Shown here: in pieces, positions 33,635-42,264 of the stretch | Numbering within the stretch: the stretch's first letter is position 1 | Layout of the letters: each line of letters starts with the position of its first letter | Source of the DNA: Elusimicrobiota bacterium | GTDB taxonomy: Bacteria; Elusimicrobiota; Elusimicrobia; UBA1565; UBA9628 | Length of the DNA: 64,000 nt | NCBI GenBank assembly: GCA_003151975.1 | Contig: PLZD01000008.1 | Coordinates: 19,472 to 83,471 of the forward strand | Direction: 5' to 3' | The notes under the pieces: model-generated | Databases searched by the model: none | What the model was told of the DNA's origin: nothing | Seen by the model: only the letters and a program-made list of their open reading frames with translations | Program-made: the position numbers and the translations under genes

Positions 33635-35026
33635 CTACAATAAATGACCGGCAAAAACCTTTTGAGCCGCTTCCTCGATGTCGGACACCCCGATGAGCTC
33701 GAGACCCGGCTTTGAAATCTCTTTGACGGACTTGGCGGGGACGAGCGCCTTCTTAAAGCCCGCCTTGGCGGCCTCGCGCAGGCGGCTCTCGAGGAACGGC
33801 ACGCGGCTGACCTCGCCGAGCAAGCCGACCTCGCCGACCATGACCAGATCGCCGGGAAGCGCCTTGTCGCGGGCCGAACCGCAAACGGCCAGACACGCCG
33901 CGAGATCGAGCGCCGGATCCTTGAGGCGCACGCCGCCGGCGAGGCTGACGAACACGTCGCGGTCCTCGAGGCGCAGGCCCAGGTGCTTCTCCATCGCGGC
34001 GAGCAGCACCAGTACGCGGTTCAAATCGAGCCCGGTCGCCATGCGCCGGGGCAGAGGGTACTTGGTCGAGACGACCAGAGCCTGGGTCTCGACGAGCATC
34101 GGCCGCGAGCCTTCGAGCGTCACCGAGACGGCCGAGCCCGCGCGCGCCCCGTGGCCGCGGTCGGCGACGAAGTAGCTCGCGGGGTCTTTGACTTCCCTGA
34201 GGCCCGCCTCGCCCATTTCGAAGATGCCGGCCTCATCCGTGGGGCCGAAGCGGTTCTTGTGCGCGCGCAGCACGCGCAGAAGGTCGTGGTGCTCCGTGTC
34301 GAAATAAAGGACGGTGTCGACGATGTGCTCGAGGACCTTGGGGCCCGCCAACGAGCCTTCCTTCGTAACATGGCCCAGGAGGAAGACGACGCAGTCGTTG
34401 GCCTTCGCGTAGCGCAGAAGCTCGGAGGCGCACTCGCGCACCTGCGCGACCGAGCCGGGACCGGAGCTAAGCTCCGGATGATACGCCGTCTGAATCGAGT
34501 CGAGCACAATGGCGCCGGGCTTGACCTTGTTCAACGCGGCCAGCGTCTTCAACAAATCAGTCTCCGAGAGAAGATAAAGCTGTTCGCCGCTGACGCCGAG
34601 CCTTTTGGCCCGGCCCGAGACCTGCTTCAAGCTTTCCTCGCCGGAGACGTAAAGGACCTTCAACGATTTCGAAAGCTTGACCGCGGCCTGAAGCATCAAA
34701 GTCGACTTGCCGATGCCAGGAGGCCCCGCGAGAAGAACCACTTGGCCCGGAACGACGCCGCCGCCGAGCAGGCGGTCGAGCTCGGGCATGCCGCTCGGAA
34801 ACCGCGGCTCGTTTTCCGTCGAGACCTCGCGCAGGGCCGTGACCTCGGAGCTGAACTCGGTCAGAGAACGCCCGCCGCGAGAAGCGCCCGCCGCGGCCAA
34901 GGAGCGCGTCTCGACGACTTCCTCGATCATGGAGTTCCACGCCTTGCAGTCGGGGCACTGTCCCATGGGCTTGGCGGCGCTGTAGCCGCAGTCCGAGCAG
35001 CGGTAGACCGACTTGAGCCTGCTCAT
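33635..35026 (-). CDS. radA: DNA repair / branch-migration ATPase RadA
   Basis: RadA (Sms) promotes RecA-dependent branch migration during recombination. The product is 463 residues. The zinc finger is CSDCGYSAAKPMGQCPDC near 10-27, Walker A is GPPGIGKSTL, and the family signature KNRFG is in RAHKNRFGPTDE. The C-terminal part is a Lon-like S5 fold (VGEVGLLGEVSRVP). It abuts mlaD with no gap. Confidence 0.96.
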   Translation of the reverse strand: MSRLKSVYRCSDCGYSAAKPMGQCPDCKAWNSMIEEVVETRSLAAAGASRGGRSLTEFSSEVTALREVSTENEPRFPSGMPELDRLLGGGVVPGQVVLLAGPPGIGKSTLMLQAAVKLSKSLKVLYVSGEESLKQVSGRAKRLGVSGEQLYLLSETDLLKTLAALNKVKPGAIVLDSIQTAYHPELSSGPGSVAQVRECASELLRYAKANDCVVFLLGHVTKEGSLAGPKVLEHIVDTVLYFDTEHHDLLRVLRAHKNRFGPTDEAGIFEMGEAGLREVKDPASYFVADRGHGARAGSAVSVTLEGSRPMLVETQALVVSTKYPLPRRMATGLDLNRVLVLLAAMEKHLGLRLEDRDVFVSLAGGVRLKDPALDLAACLAVCGSARDKALPGDLVMVGEVGLLGEVSRVPFLESRLREAAKAGFKKALVPAKSVKEISKPGLELIGVSDIEEAAQKVFAGHLL

Positions 35027-36370
35027 TTAAGGACTCGAGGACTTGCTCGATGAGCGGCCCTTCGTGCCGGCGGCGCCGAAAGTCGCCATGCCGAAGAGAT
35101 ACGCGACGTCCTGGTCCTCGAAAGTCACGTTGCCCCAAGCCATGACGCGCTTGGTCTCCTGAAGGTCTTCGACGCGGGCGCCGACGCCGAACCACTTGTT
35201 GATGCGCGCCATGACGCCGACGTCCTCGGCGGGGTGATTCATGATCTTGCTGTTGACCGTCCGGTTGCGGCCGAAGTCGTAAGCCTGCGCCGTGATGCTG
35301 AAGCGCTTGCCGAACGGGTCCTTGTAGAAGGGGGTGACGGTCACGCGCGCGCCGCCCGCCGAACGGATGGCGCCGACCGCGACGTCGAAGGGGCCCTTCT
35401 CCCAACCGATGAGCCCGTCGACGCGGTTGGGCTGGGTGTAGTCGCTGCCGTGCTTGTTGGCGTCGGAAATGTTGGCGGCGTTGGAGATGCCGCCGTAATA
35501 ATAGCGGCCGTCGCGCGGATAGATCTTGAGGCCGGCGTCGGAGTGCGAGCCGCGGATGAGGCCGTCGTAGCGCCAGTCGTAGTTCCAGTAGACGCGGAAC
35601 TGCGTGATGCGCCCGAAGACGTCCTTGGCCGTCGAGGCGGCCTCCTTGACCGAGGCGATGGTCTCCTTGACGTCGCTCTTGACCTTCTCGTCGTGCAACA
35701 GCGCGCCGATGGCGCCCTTGTCGGTCGAGAGGCCCGTCATCATTTGGTTGCTCTGGGCCAAAAGCTTGTCGAGCTTGTCGGTGATCGCGTCGGCGCGGGC
35801 CATGGCCTTTTCCATGTTCGGCTTGGTCGACTCGATCAAGTCGTTGAGATTGGCCGTCATCTCGCGCATGTTGGCGACCGTCTCCTTGAGGTTGCCGGTC
35901 AGCGAACCTCGCGGCCCTTCGGAGTTGAGATCGTTCATGATGTTCTGCAAGCTGTTGAGGGCCTTGGTGATGGCCTTCTCGATCGACAGCGGATCGGTGC
36001 CCGTGACTGTCTCGCCGTCGCTGACGGTGCCGGCGGCGGGATGGCCCTGGTCGATCTGCAGATACTTCGAGCCGATGATGCCCGTCGAGCCGATCTGGAA
36101 GTCGGCGTCCTTGTAGATGTCGACGCCTTTGCGGATCGCTAAATTTACCTTGGCCAGCCCGTCCTTGAGCTCGATGTCCTTGACCTGCCCGATCTCGACG
36201 CCCGAGAGCTTGACCGGCGAGTTTTTGTTGAGGTTGGCGACGTCGTGAAAGGTGGCGTAAACGGTGTAGCGCTTCTCGAGCGTGTAGTCGCCCAACAGGA
36301 AGATGGCCACGCCCATGAGCGCCAGGCCCGTGACGACGAAAGCGCCGACCTTGGCTTCGAGCGACAGCAT
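35027..36370 (-). CDS. mlaD: MlaD/MCE lipid-transport substrate-binding protein
   Basis: The product is 447 residues: an N-terminal membrane anchor (GAFVVTGLALMGVAIFLLGD), then an MCE domain (YATFHDVANLNKNSPVKLSG, VEIGQVKDIEL, GSKYLQIDQG). A long helical stretch with Asn/Met-rich heptads (about 130-260) follows, as in long MCE proteins that form tunnels. A beta-rich C-terminal domain (about 260-420) resembles an outer-membrane-type repeat region. MCE proteins shuttle phospholipid between membranes with MlaE/MlaF. Its ATG overlaps the mlaF stop (TGATG). Confidence 0.9.
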   Translation of the reverse strand: MLSLEAKVGAFVVTGLALMGVAIFLLGDYTLEKRYTVYATFHDVANLNKNSPVKLSGVEIGQVKDIELKDGLAKVNLAIRKGVDIYKDADFQIGSTGIIGSKYLQIDQGHPAAGTVSDGETVTGTDPLSIEKAITKALNSLQNIMNDLNSEGPRGSLTGNLKETVANMREMTANLNDLIESTKPNMEKAMARADAITDKLDKLLAQSNQMMTGLSTDKGAIGALLHDEKVKSDVKETIASVKEAASTAKDVFGRITQFRVYWNYDWRYDGLIRGSHSDAGLKIYPRDGRYYYGGISNAANISDANKHGSDYTQPNRVDGLIGWEKGPFDVAVGAIRSAGGARVTVTPFYKDPFGKRFSITAQAYDFGRNRTVNSKIMNHPAEDVGVMARINKWFGVGARVEDLQETKRVMAWGNVTFEDQDVAYLFGMATFGAAGTKGRSSSKSSSP

Positions 36371-37170
36371 CAGGCCCTCGCGCCTTCCTTGGCCGCGACG
36401 GGCTCGGCCTCGAATTCCTTGAGCTTCATCTTGATGGGGCCGTGGCTGAGGCCGTCGACGAACTGGCGGATGTAGGGATTGGTGCTGATGCGGATGACTT
36501 CGGGATGAGCCACGCCCAGCACCCGCCCCTCGTGCAGCATCGCGATGCGGCTGCCCACTTTATAGGCTGATTTCATGTCGTGAGTGACCACGATCGAAGT
36601 GATCTTCAGCTGCTTTTGAAGATCCATGATCAGGTCGTTGATGACGTCCGACATGATCGGATCGAGGCCGGTCGTGGGCTCATCATACAAAATATACGAT
36701 GGCTCGGCCGCGATAGCCCTTGCCAGAGCTACTCTTTTCTTCATTCCGCCCGAGAGCTCCGAGGGCTTGAAGTCCTCGACGTCCTTCAAGCCGACGAGCG
36801 CGAGCTTGTCCTTGGCGACCTGGCGAAATTTGGCGGGCGGGATGTCGGTGAGATAGCGCAAGCCGAAGCACACGTTTTCCCAGACCGTCAGCGAGTCGAA
36901 GAGCGCCGCTTCCTGGAATAGGTAGCCGAAGCGCCGCCGGTACTGCGCGATGTCGGCCTCGTGGGTCAGCTTGGTGATGTCCATGCCGTCGACCATGATG
37001 CTGCCCTCATCGGGGTGAGCCAAGCCGATGACGCATTTGAGGAAAGTGCTCTTGCCGCAGCCCGAGCCCCCGATGATGACAAGCGTCTCGCCGTTCTCGA
37101 CGACGATGTCGACGCCGCGCAGAATCTGGCGGCTGCCGTAGCGCTTCTTGACGCCGATCGCGTCGATCAT
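36370..37170 (-). CDS. mlaF: MlaF ABC-transporter ATPase
   Basis: The product is 266 residues. Walker A GGSGCGKST is near 34-42, the Q-loop is in YLFQEAALFDSLTV, the signature is LSGGMKKRVALARA, Walker B YILYDEPTTGLDP follows and the switch His is in VVTHDM. It powers retrograde or anterograde phospholipid transport with MlaE and MlaD in the inner membrane. The ATG shares one base with the mlaE stop (TAATG). A longer frame reaching 37458 is antisense-free but runs through mlaE and is rejected. Confidence 0.94.
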   Translation of the reverse strand: MIDAIGVKKRYGSRQILRGVDIVVENGETLVIIGGSGCGKSTFLKCVIGLAHPDEGSIMVDGMDITKLTHEADIAQYRRRFGYLFQEAALFDSLTVWENVCFGLRYLTDIPPAKFRQVAKDKLALVGLKDVEDFKPSELSGGMKKRVALARAIAAEPSYILYDEPTTGLDPIMSDVINDLIMDLQKQLKITSIVVTHDMKSAYKVGSRIAMLHEGRVLGVAHPEVIRISTNPYIRQFVDGLSHGPIKMKLKEFEAEPVAAKEGARA

Positions 37171-37961
37171 TAGGTGATTCCCAGCGCGACTAAGACGGCA
37201 GTGACGAAGTAGTCCAGGATCAGCACCGACACCATGCTCAGCACGACAGCCTGAGTGGTGGCCTTGCCCACGCCCTCGGCGCCGCCGCGCGTGGTCACGC
37301 CCTTGTAGCAGCAAATGAAGGAGATGGCCAAGGCGAAAACGTAGTTCTTCAGGTAGCCGTGGAAGAAGTGCTTGAGCTCCATGTTGTCGATGATATCGTG
37401 CCAGTAGACGTTGGCCGGGATGTGGTGCTTGATGGAGGCCACGACGTACCCGCCCCAAATCCCGGTGAAGTCCGAGACCACCGCTAGAAAGGGAAGCACG
37501 AAGATGAACGCCAGCACGCGCGGGATCACGAGATAGCGGTTAGGGTCGGTGCCTAGGGTATAAAGGGCGTCCACCTGCTCGGTGACCTTCATCGTGCCGA
37601 GCTCGGCCGCGATCGCAGCACCCGCCCGGCCCGAGACGACCAGCGAAGTCATGACGGGCCCGAGCTCCATGACCATCGCGAAGCTCACGACGGTGCCGAC
37701 GAAGAGCGGCTCGTTGAAGAAGTGCTTGGAGGAGGCTCCTGATTGAAGCGCGAGCACCATGCCCGTGAAGAACGAGGTCATCGCCGAGACCGGAAGGGAC
37801 TCGACGCCGATTCGCATCATCTGGATGGTCACCTGGTCCCATTCGATCGGAGCGCGCACCGCCCACATCGTGGTCGAGCGCACCATGAAGGCGAAATGGC
37901 CGGCCGACTCGAAGACTTCGAGCAGCCATTTGCCGATCCAGCCGAAAGTTTTCTCCATCAT
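37170..37961 (-). CDS. mlaE: MlaE ABC-transporter permease
   Basis: The product is 263 residues with five or six membrane helices. Family marks include GMVLALQSG, MELGPVMTSLVVSGRAG, AAIAAELGTMKVTEQVDAL and the C-terminal GAEGVGKATTQAVV. It is the inner-membrane core of the phospholipid transporter that keeps outer-membrane lipid asymmetry. The first ATG overlaps the alr stop (ATGA). Confidence 0.94.
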   Translation of the reverse strand: MMEKTFGWIGKWLLEVFESAGHFAFMVRSTTMWAVRAPIEWDQVTIQMMRIGVESLPVSAMTSFFTGMVLALQSGASSKHFFNEPLFVGTVVSFAMVMELGPVMTSLVVSGRAGAAIAAELGTMKVTEQVDALYTLGTDPNRYLVIPRVLAFIFVLPFLAVVSDFTGIWGGYVVASIKHHIPANVYWHDIIDNMELKHFFHGYLKNYVFALAISFICCYKGVTTRGGAEGVGKATTQAVVLSMVSVLILDYFVTAVLVALGIT

Positions 37962-39067
37962 GAGAGATAAACCCTGGGCACGCGGCTGGAGATCGAGGCC
38001 GTCACCTCGTATGGTATCGTGCCGAGGGTCTTCGCGATTTCGCAGGCGCTGATGGTCTCGCGTCCCTGGCTTCCGATGAGAACCGCGTCGTCTCCGACGC
38101 GGGCTGAACCGACGTCGGTCGCGTCGAGCATCGTCATGTCCATCGTCACCGCGCCGACGATGGGGCAGCGGCGTCCGCCGAGCAGAGCCCAGCCTTTGTT
38201 GGACAGCCCGCGCGAAATTCCGTCGGCGTAGCCCACGGGCAAGGTCGCGATGCGCGACGGGCGCTTGGCGCGCCAAGAGGCTCCGTAGCTGATCGGCGTC
38301 CCTCTTGGGACGGATTTAAGGAACACGACCTTCGTTTTGAGGCTCAGGATCGGATCGAAGCCTTTGTAATTGCCGTAAATGGCCAAGCCCGGCCGCACCA
38401 TGTCGAAGCGGCTGGCGGAATATTTCAGCGCGCCCGCCGAGTTGGCGGCATGGCGCAGCGGGACCTTGCCGATCGCGCGCAGGGCCTCTTTTAGCAGCGC
38501 TAACTGGTGTTTCGTAAAATCAGCATCGCTTTCGGCGCAGGCTAAGTGCGTGTAAACGCCCTGCAGGCGCACGAGCTTGTGTCCCGACAAATATTCGACG
38601 ACTCCCGCGGCGGCCGCGGGACGGATGCCGATGCGCCCCATCCCCGTCTCTATCTTCAAATGGCAGTCGACCTTACGACCGAGCCGCTCGGCCACGGCGG
38701 CCAGCCGCCGAGCCGACTCGAGGCTCGCGATCGTCGGCGTTAGGCCGAATTCGACGGCGGCCAGGAAGCTCTCGAACGGATAAAGCGAGCCGAGGACGAG
38801 GATGGGAAGCCGAAGCCCCGCTTGGCGCAGGCCGACGCCCTCTTCGACCGAGGAGACGCCGAGCCAATCGGCCAGGCGGGAACTTGCGGCCGCCTTGGCG
38901 CAGTCGGCCGCGCCATGACCGTAGGCGTTGGCCTTGACGACGAAGAGAAGCTTGACGCCGGAGGGCATCTTGGCGCGGAAGCGCCGCAGATTTTGCTTGA
39001 GCAACGACAAGTCCACCTCGGCCCACGTCGGCCTGAAAAACCGGCGATGCGGTGGTTGTCTTCCCAT
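37958..39067 (-). CDS. alr: Alanine racemase
   Basis: A PLP enzyme that makes D-alanine for peptidoglycan, 369 residues. The PLP lysine is in VVKANAYGHG near residue 44 and the catalytic Tyr in PISYGASW. VGYADGISRGLSN and VGAVTMDMTMLD are typical. It is placed between dnaB and mlaE, an unusual neighbourhood that links cell-wall precursor supply to replication genes on one strand. Confidence 0.95.
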   Translation of the reverse strand: MGRQPPHRRFFRPTWAEVDLSLLKQNLRRFRAKMPSGVKLLFVVKANAYGHGAADCAKAAASSRLADWLGVSSVEEGVGLRQAGLRLPILVLGSLYPFESFLAAVEFGLTPTIASLESARRLAAVAERLGRKVDCHLKIETGMGRIGIRPAAAAGVVEYLSGHKLVRLQGVYTHLACAESDADFTKHQLALLKEALRAIGKVPLRHAANSAGALKYSASRFDMVRPGLAIYGNYKGFDPILSLKTKVVFLKSVPRGTPISYGASWRAKRPSRIATLPVGYADGISRGLSNKGWALLGGRRCPIVGAVTMDMTMLDATDVGSARVGDDAVLIGSQGRETISACEIAKTLGTIPYEVTASISSRVPRVYLS

Positions 39068-39100
39068 ATCCTTAGGAGGCCAACCATTCCCTATCGGTCA

Positions 39101-40519
39101 TCACGGGAAAGTGGTCTGAGTCTCCTGCATCTCCGCGGGAGGCGGACCCTCCTCGGCTTCTCCCGTCGGGTCCGCGTCGACGAAACGCGTGAACTGATGG
39201 TAGAACTTGACCTCGCACACGCCGACCGGGCCTTGGCGCTGCTTGGCGATGATGATCTCGGCCTTGTCCTGAACGGTGGGGTCGTTGCGCTTGTAATAGC
39301 CTTCGCGGTAAATGAAGGCGACAAGATCGGCGTCCTGCTCCAGCGCGCCTGAGTCGCGCAGGTCGGAGAGCTGAGGCCGCCCGTCGGCACGGCCCTTTTC
39401 CTCGGGGCGGCGCGAGAGCTGCGAGAGCGCGATGACGGGAACGTCGAGGTCGCGCGCGAGGCCCTTGAGGCCGCGCGAGATCTCCGAGACTTCCTGCTGG
39501 CGCGATTCGGACCGGTTGGAAGAACCGCGCATGAGCTGGAGGTAGTCGATGACGATCAGGCCCAGGCTCTTTCCCTTGCGCTTAAGATCCGAGGCGAGCT
39601 GGCGCGCCAGCGAGCGCACGGACATGACGGTCATGTTCGAGCGGTCGACGACGAAGAGCGGCGCCTCGGAGAGGCGCGCGGCCGCGTTGGTCAGATCGGT
39701 CCATTTGTCGCGCGGGAAAAAGCCCGTGCGCACCGACTGGAGGTTGACGCGCGCCTGCGAGGCGATGAAGCGTTCCATGATGGCGTGCTTGCTCATTTCC
39801 ATCGAGAAGACCAAAACGGGGACGGGCTTGTCGGAGAGGACGACGTTCGAGGCGATGTTGAGCGCCAGCGCGGTCTTTCCTTGGCTGGGTCGAGCGGCGA
39901 TCAGAATGAGGTCGGACTTCTGGAAGCCCGTGGTCATCCGGTCGAAATCCTTGAGGCCCGAGGGCACTCCGGTAACGGCTTGCTTGCGCTGGTGCGCCTG
40001 CTCAATCTTCTCGATGACCTCGTGCGCGAGGTCCTTGGCCTCGATGACGCCCTGCATCGTCTGGCGCTCGGAGACCTTGAGGATGCTGGCCTGGGCCTCG
40101 TCGAGAATCTCGGTGGGCTCCTTGGCCTCGTTGTAACAGGCCGAAACCACGTTGGTCGCGGTCGTGATGAGCTCGCGCAAGATCGACTTTTCCTTGACGA
40201 GCCGCGCGTAGTAGTCGACGTGGGCGGCGGTGGCGACCTTGTTGACAAGCTCGGTCAGCGCGGACATGCCGCCGAGATCATCGAGCATCTTGAGGCGCTT
40301 GAGCTCCTCTCCGGCGGTGACGACGTCGACGCCGTCTCCGCGCTCGGCGATGGACTTGAAGGCCGAAAACATCCGGCGGTGGGCGTCGACGTAGAAATCC
40401 TTCTCGGAAAGCGCGTCGAGGGCCTTCTCGACCGCGTCGCGCTCGATGAGCATCGAGCCGAGCACGGCCATCTCGGCTTCCAGCGCCTGAGGAGGAAGCT
40501 GCCCGGAATTATTGGCCAT
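39101..40519 (-). CDS. dnaB: Replicative DNA helicase DnaB
   Basis: The 5'-3' hexameric fork helicase, 472 residues. The N-terminal helical domain starts PPQALEAEMAVLGSML. The RecA-like core has Walker A ARPSQGKTALALNIA, the VLVFSMEMSK segment and the Walker B region LIVIDYLQLM. The loop QEVSEISRGLKGLARDL is standard. No intein is present. It follows rplI by 30 bases in the rpsF-ssb-rpsR-rplI-dnaB order. Confidence 0.97.
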   Translation of the reverse strand: MANNSGQLPPQALEAEMAVLGSMLIERDAVEKALDALSEKDFYVDAHRRMFSAFKSIAERGDGVDVVTAGEELKRLKMLDDLGGMSALTELVNKVATAAHVDYYARLVKEKSILRELITTATNVVSACYNEAKEPTEILDEAQASILKVSERQTMQGVIEAKDLAHEVIEKIEQAHQRKQAVTGVPSGLKDFDRMTTGFQKSDLILIAARPSQGKTALALNIASNVVLSDKPVPVLVFSMEMSKHAIMERFIASQARVNLQSVRTGFFPRDKWTDLTNAAARLSEAPLFVVDRSNMTVMSVRSLARQLASDLKRKGKSLGLIVIDYLQLMRGSSNRSESRQQEVSEISRGLKGLARDLDVPVIALSQLSRRPEEKGRADGRPQLSDLRDSGALEQDADLVAFIYREGYYKRNDPTVQDKAEIIIAKQRQGPVGVCEVKFYHQFTRFVDADPTGEAEEGPPPAEMQETQTTFP

Positions 40520-40549
40520 TAAAGACGCCGATACGGCGAACGGCCCCGG

Positions 40550-40996
40550 TTATTCCCGGGCGACGACGGTGACTTTGATCTTGGCGGAGACGTCGGGCAA
40601 CAGCTTGAGCTCCACTTCGTGCTCGCCGGTCTGCTTGATCGACGATTCAAGCGCGACGACGCCCTTGTCGACGGTATAGCCGCAACTCTTGAGGGACTTC
40701 ACGATGTCGCTCTTGCCGACCGAGCCGAAGAGCTTGCCCTCGGCGCCGGCGGGCCGGCTGAACGAGAGGCTCACGGTCGCGAGCTTGGCGGCGAGCTCCT
40801 TGGTCGTGGCGGTCTTGGCGTCGTTGATCTTGGCGCGCTTGTCCTTGGCCTTCTCCCAGCCCTTGAGGTTGGCGGTAGTGGCGGTGAGCGCGAGCCTCTT
40901 CGGGAGCAGGAAGTTGCGGCCGAAGCCGTCCTTGACTTCCTTGACGTCGCCGGCACGGCCCAGATTGAGAACGTCGGAGCGCAGGATGACCTTCAT
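40550..40996 (-). CDS. rplI: 50S ribosomal protein L9
   Basis: The product is 148 residues, the normal length. The N-terminal domain has MKVILRSDVLNLGRAGDVKE and GFGRNFLLPKRLA, the signature of L9; a long helix and the C-terminal domain (LFGSVGKSDIV) follow. L9 binds 23S rRNA near the L1 stalk base. Confidence 0.96.
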   Translation of the reverse strand: MKVILRSDVLNLGRAGDVKEVKDGFGRNFLLPKRLALTATTANLKGWEKAKDKRAKINDAKTATTKELAAKLATVSLSFSRPAGAEGKLFGSVGKSDIVKSLKSCGYTVDKGVVALESSIKQTGEHEVELKLLPDVSAKIKVTVVARE

Positions 40997-41009
40997 TGGA
41001 GAACCTCGG

Positions 41010-41351
41010 TTATTTCACGACGTACGGCAGCAAGGCGAGATTGCGCGCGCGTTTGATGGCGCGGGACAACTGCCTCTGGTGGCCGGCGCAGTTTCCGGTC
41101 ACGCGGCTCGACAGGATCTTGCCCCCGTCGGCGACGAACGTGCGCAGAACCTGGATCTGCTTGTAATCGATGTCCCGCACCTTCTCGGCGCAGAAGCGGC
41201 AGACTTTGCGGCGCACGGGAAACGGCGCGCGGCGGCGGCCCAACTCGGGGCGCTTTCCGGCGGAAGGAGCTCCGGCGGAGGGCCGGGGCGCTTCGGTGGT
41301 GGTCCCTGCCGATACAGCGGCAGGGGCGGGAGTCTCGGGATCAGGGCACAT
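41010..41351 (-). CDS. rpsR: 30S ribosomal protein S18
   Basis: The product is 113 residues, longer than the usual ~75 because of a Pro/Ala/Ser-rich N-terminal extension of about 40 residues. The S18 core follows: KVCRFCAEK (a CxxC-bearing form), [13 protein letters not shown], and [18 protein letters not shown]. Its ATG directly follows the ssb stop. Confidence 0.94.
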   Translation of the reverse strand: MCPDPETPAPAAVSAGTTTEAPRPSAGAPSAGKRPELGRRRAPFPVRRKVCRFCAEKVRDIDYKQIQVLRTFVADGGKILSSRVTGNCAGHQRQLSRAIKRARNLALLPYVVK

Positions 41352-41789
41352 TTAGAACGGAACCTCCTCGATGGATTCGGACTCCGCCTCGGCGGCTTCC
41401 GACTTGGGACTCGACGGCGCGGGAGCGGAACCCTCGCCGGCGGCGCTGAGATACTGGATGCGGTTGGCCATGATCTCGAAAGCCTCGCGCTTCTGGCCGC
41501 TCTTCTTGTCCTCGTACTCGCGGCAGGTGAGCCGCCCTTCGACGATCACCGGCACGCCCTTCTTGGCCTTGTCCTTGGAGCGGTCGGCGAGCTCCTTCCA
41601 GGCCACGACGTTGACGTAGAAGACGTCGTCCTTCCACTCGCCGGTCTTGGAGTCTTTGACCCGCTTGTTCACGGCAATGCGCATCGTGCACTTGCCGGTC
41701 CCCGAGGGCGTGAAGAACATCTCCGCGTCGCGCGTGACGCGGCCCGCCATGAGAACGAAGTTAATCTCGGGAAGTCGGACGCCAGCCAT
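41352..41789 (-). CDS. ssb: Single-stranded DNA-binding protein
   Basis: The product is 145 residues: an OB fold (NFVLMAGRVTRDAEM, FYVNVVAWKELAD, VIVEGRLTCREYEDK), then a Ser/Ala/Glu-rich linker. The acidic tip is ESIEEVPF rather than the classic DDDIPF; the final PF is kept, so docking of SSB-interacting proteins is likely retained. It lies three bases after rpsF. Confidence 0.94.
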   Translation of the reverse strand: MAGVRLPEINFVLMAGRVTRDAEMFFTPSGTGKCTMRIAVNKRVKDSKTGEWKDDVFYVNVVAWKELADRSKDKAKKGVPVIVEGRLTCREYEDKKSGQKREAFEIMANRIQYLSAAGEGSAPAPSSPKSEAAEAESESIEEVPF

Positions 41790-41792
41790 GGC

Positions 41793-42161
41793 CTACTCCT
41801 GCGCCCCGGTTCCCGCGGCGACGACGGCGGCGGCGGGAGCCTTCTTTGTCTTGGCCTTCTTCTCGCGCATCTTGCGGTCCTGCGCGACGACGGTCATGTT
41901 GCGCATGACGTTGTCGGAGATGGCGAAGTTGTGGTTGAGCTTCTTCAGGAGGCCGGAGGCCGCTTTGTACTTGAAGAAAACGTAAACGCCTTCGCGCGCC
42001 TTGCCGATCATGTGCGTGAGCTTGCGTCGGCCCCAAATCTCGTGGCCGACGATCTCGCCGCCGTCTCCGGTGATGGTCAGCTTGGTCTTCTCCGCGTATT
42101 CGGCCACTTCGGGGTCCGACATGACGGGTTTAAGAATGAGAACGGTTTCGTAAATTTCCAT
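41793..42161 (-). CDS. rpsF: 30S ribosomal protein S6
   Basis: The product is 122 residues. The start MEIYETVLILKPVM and the RRKLTHMIGKAREGVYVFF segment define S6; a Lys/Ala-rich tail of about 25 residues follows. It is the first gene of a long minus-strand run. The ATG at 42161 has no good Shine-Dalgarno sequence. A longer frame to 42353 has no S6 homology before this ATG and is rejected. Confidence 0.95.
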   Translation of the reverse strand: MEIYETVLILKPVMSDPEVAEYAEKTKLTITGDGGEIVGHEIWGRRKLTHMIGKAREGVYVFFKYKAASGLLKKLNHNFAISDNVMRNMTVVAQDRKMREKKAKTKKAPAAAVVAAGTGAQE

Positions 42162-42169
42162 AGAGGGAT

Positions 42170-42198
42170 ATATTAACAAATCCCCCGCCCGGGGGCAA
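42170..42198 (-). promoter_or_regulatory. Candidate promoter of the rpsF operon
   Basis: On the minus strand TTGCCC (42193-42198) and TAATAT (42170-42175) have a 17-base spacer. Each box matches consensus at four of six positions. The -10 box is 8 bases before the rpsF ATG, which would give a very short leader. The divergent TPR gene has its own promoter nearby. Confidence 0.4.
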
Positions 42199-42220
42199 GG
42201 ATAAATTTCGATCGCCGGTA

Positions 42221-42259
42221 TTGACGGCGCGCGCGCGGTCCTGTTATTCTTCCTATGAT
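42221..42259 (+). promoter_or_regulatory. Promoter region of the TPR gene, near-leaderless
   Basis: TTGACG (42221-42226) pairs with TATTCT (42245-42250) at an 18-base spacer. A second -10 candidate, TATGAT (42254-42259), ends 5 bases before the ATG at 42265. Either choice leaves a leader of about 0-9 bases, and no Shine-Dalgarno sequence is present. Confidence 0.55.
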
Positions 42260-42264
42260 ATACC

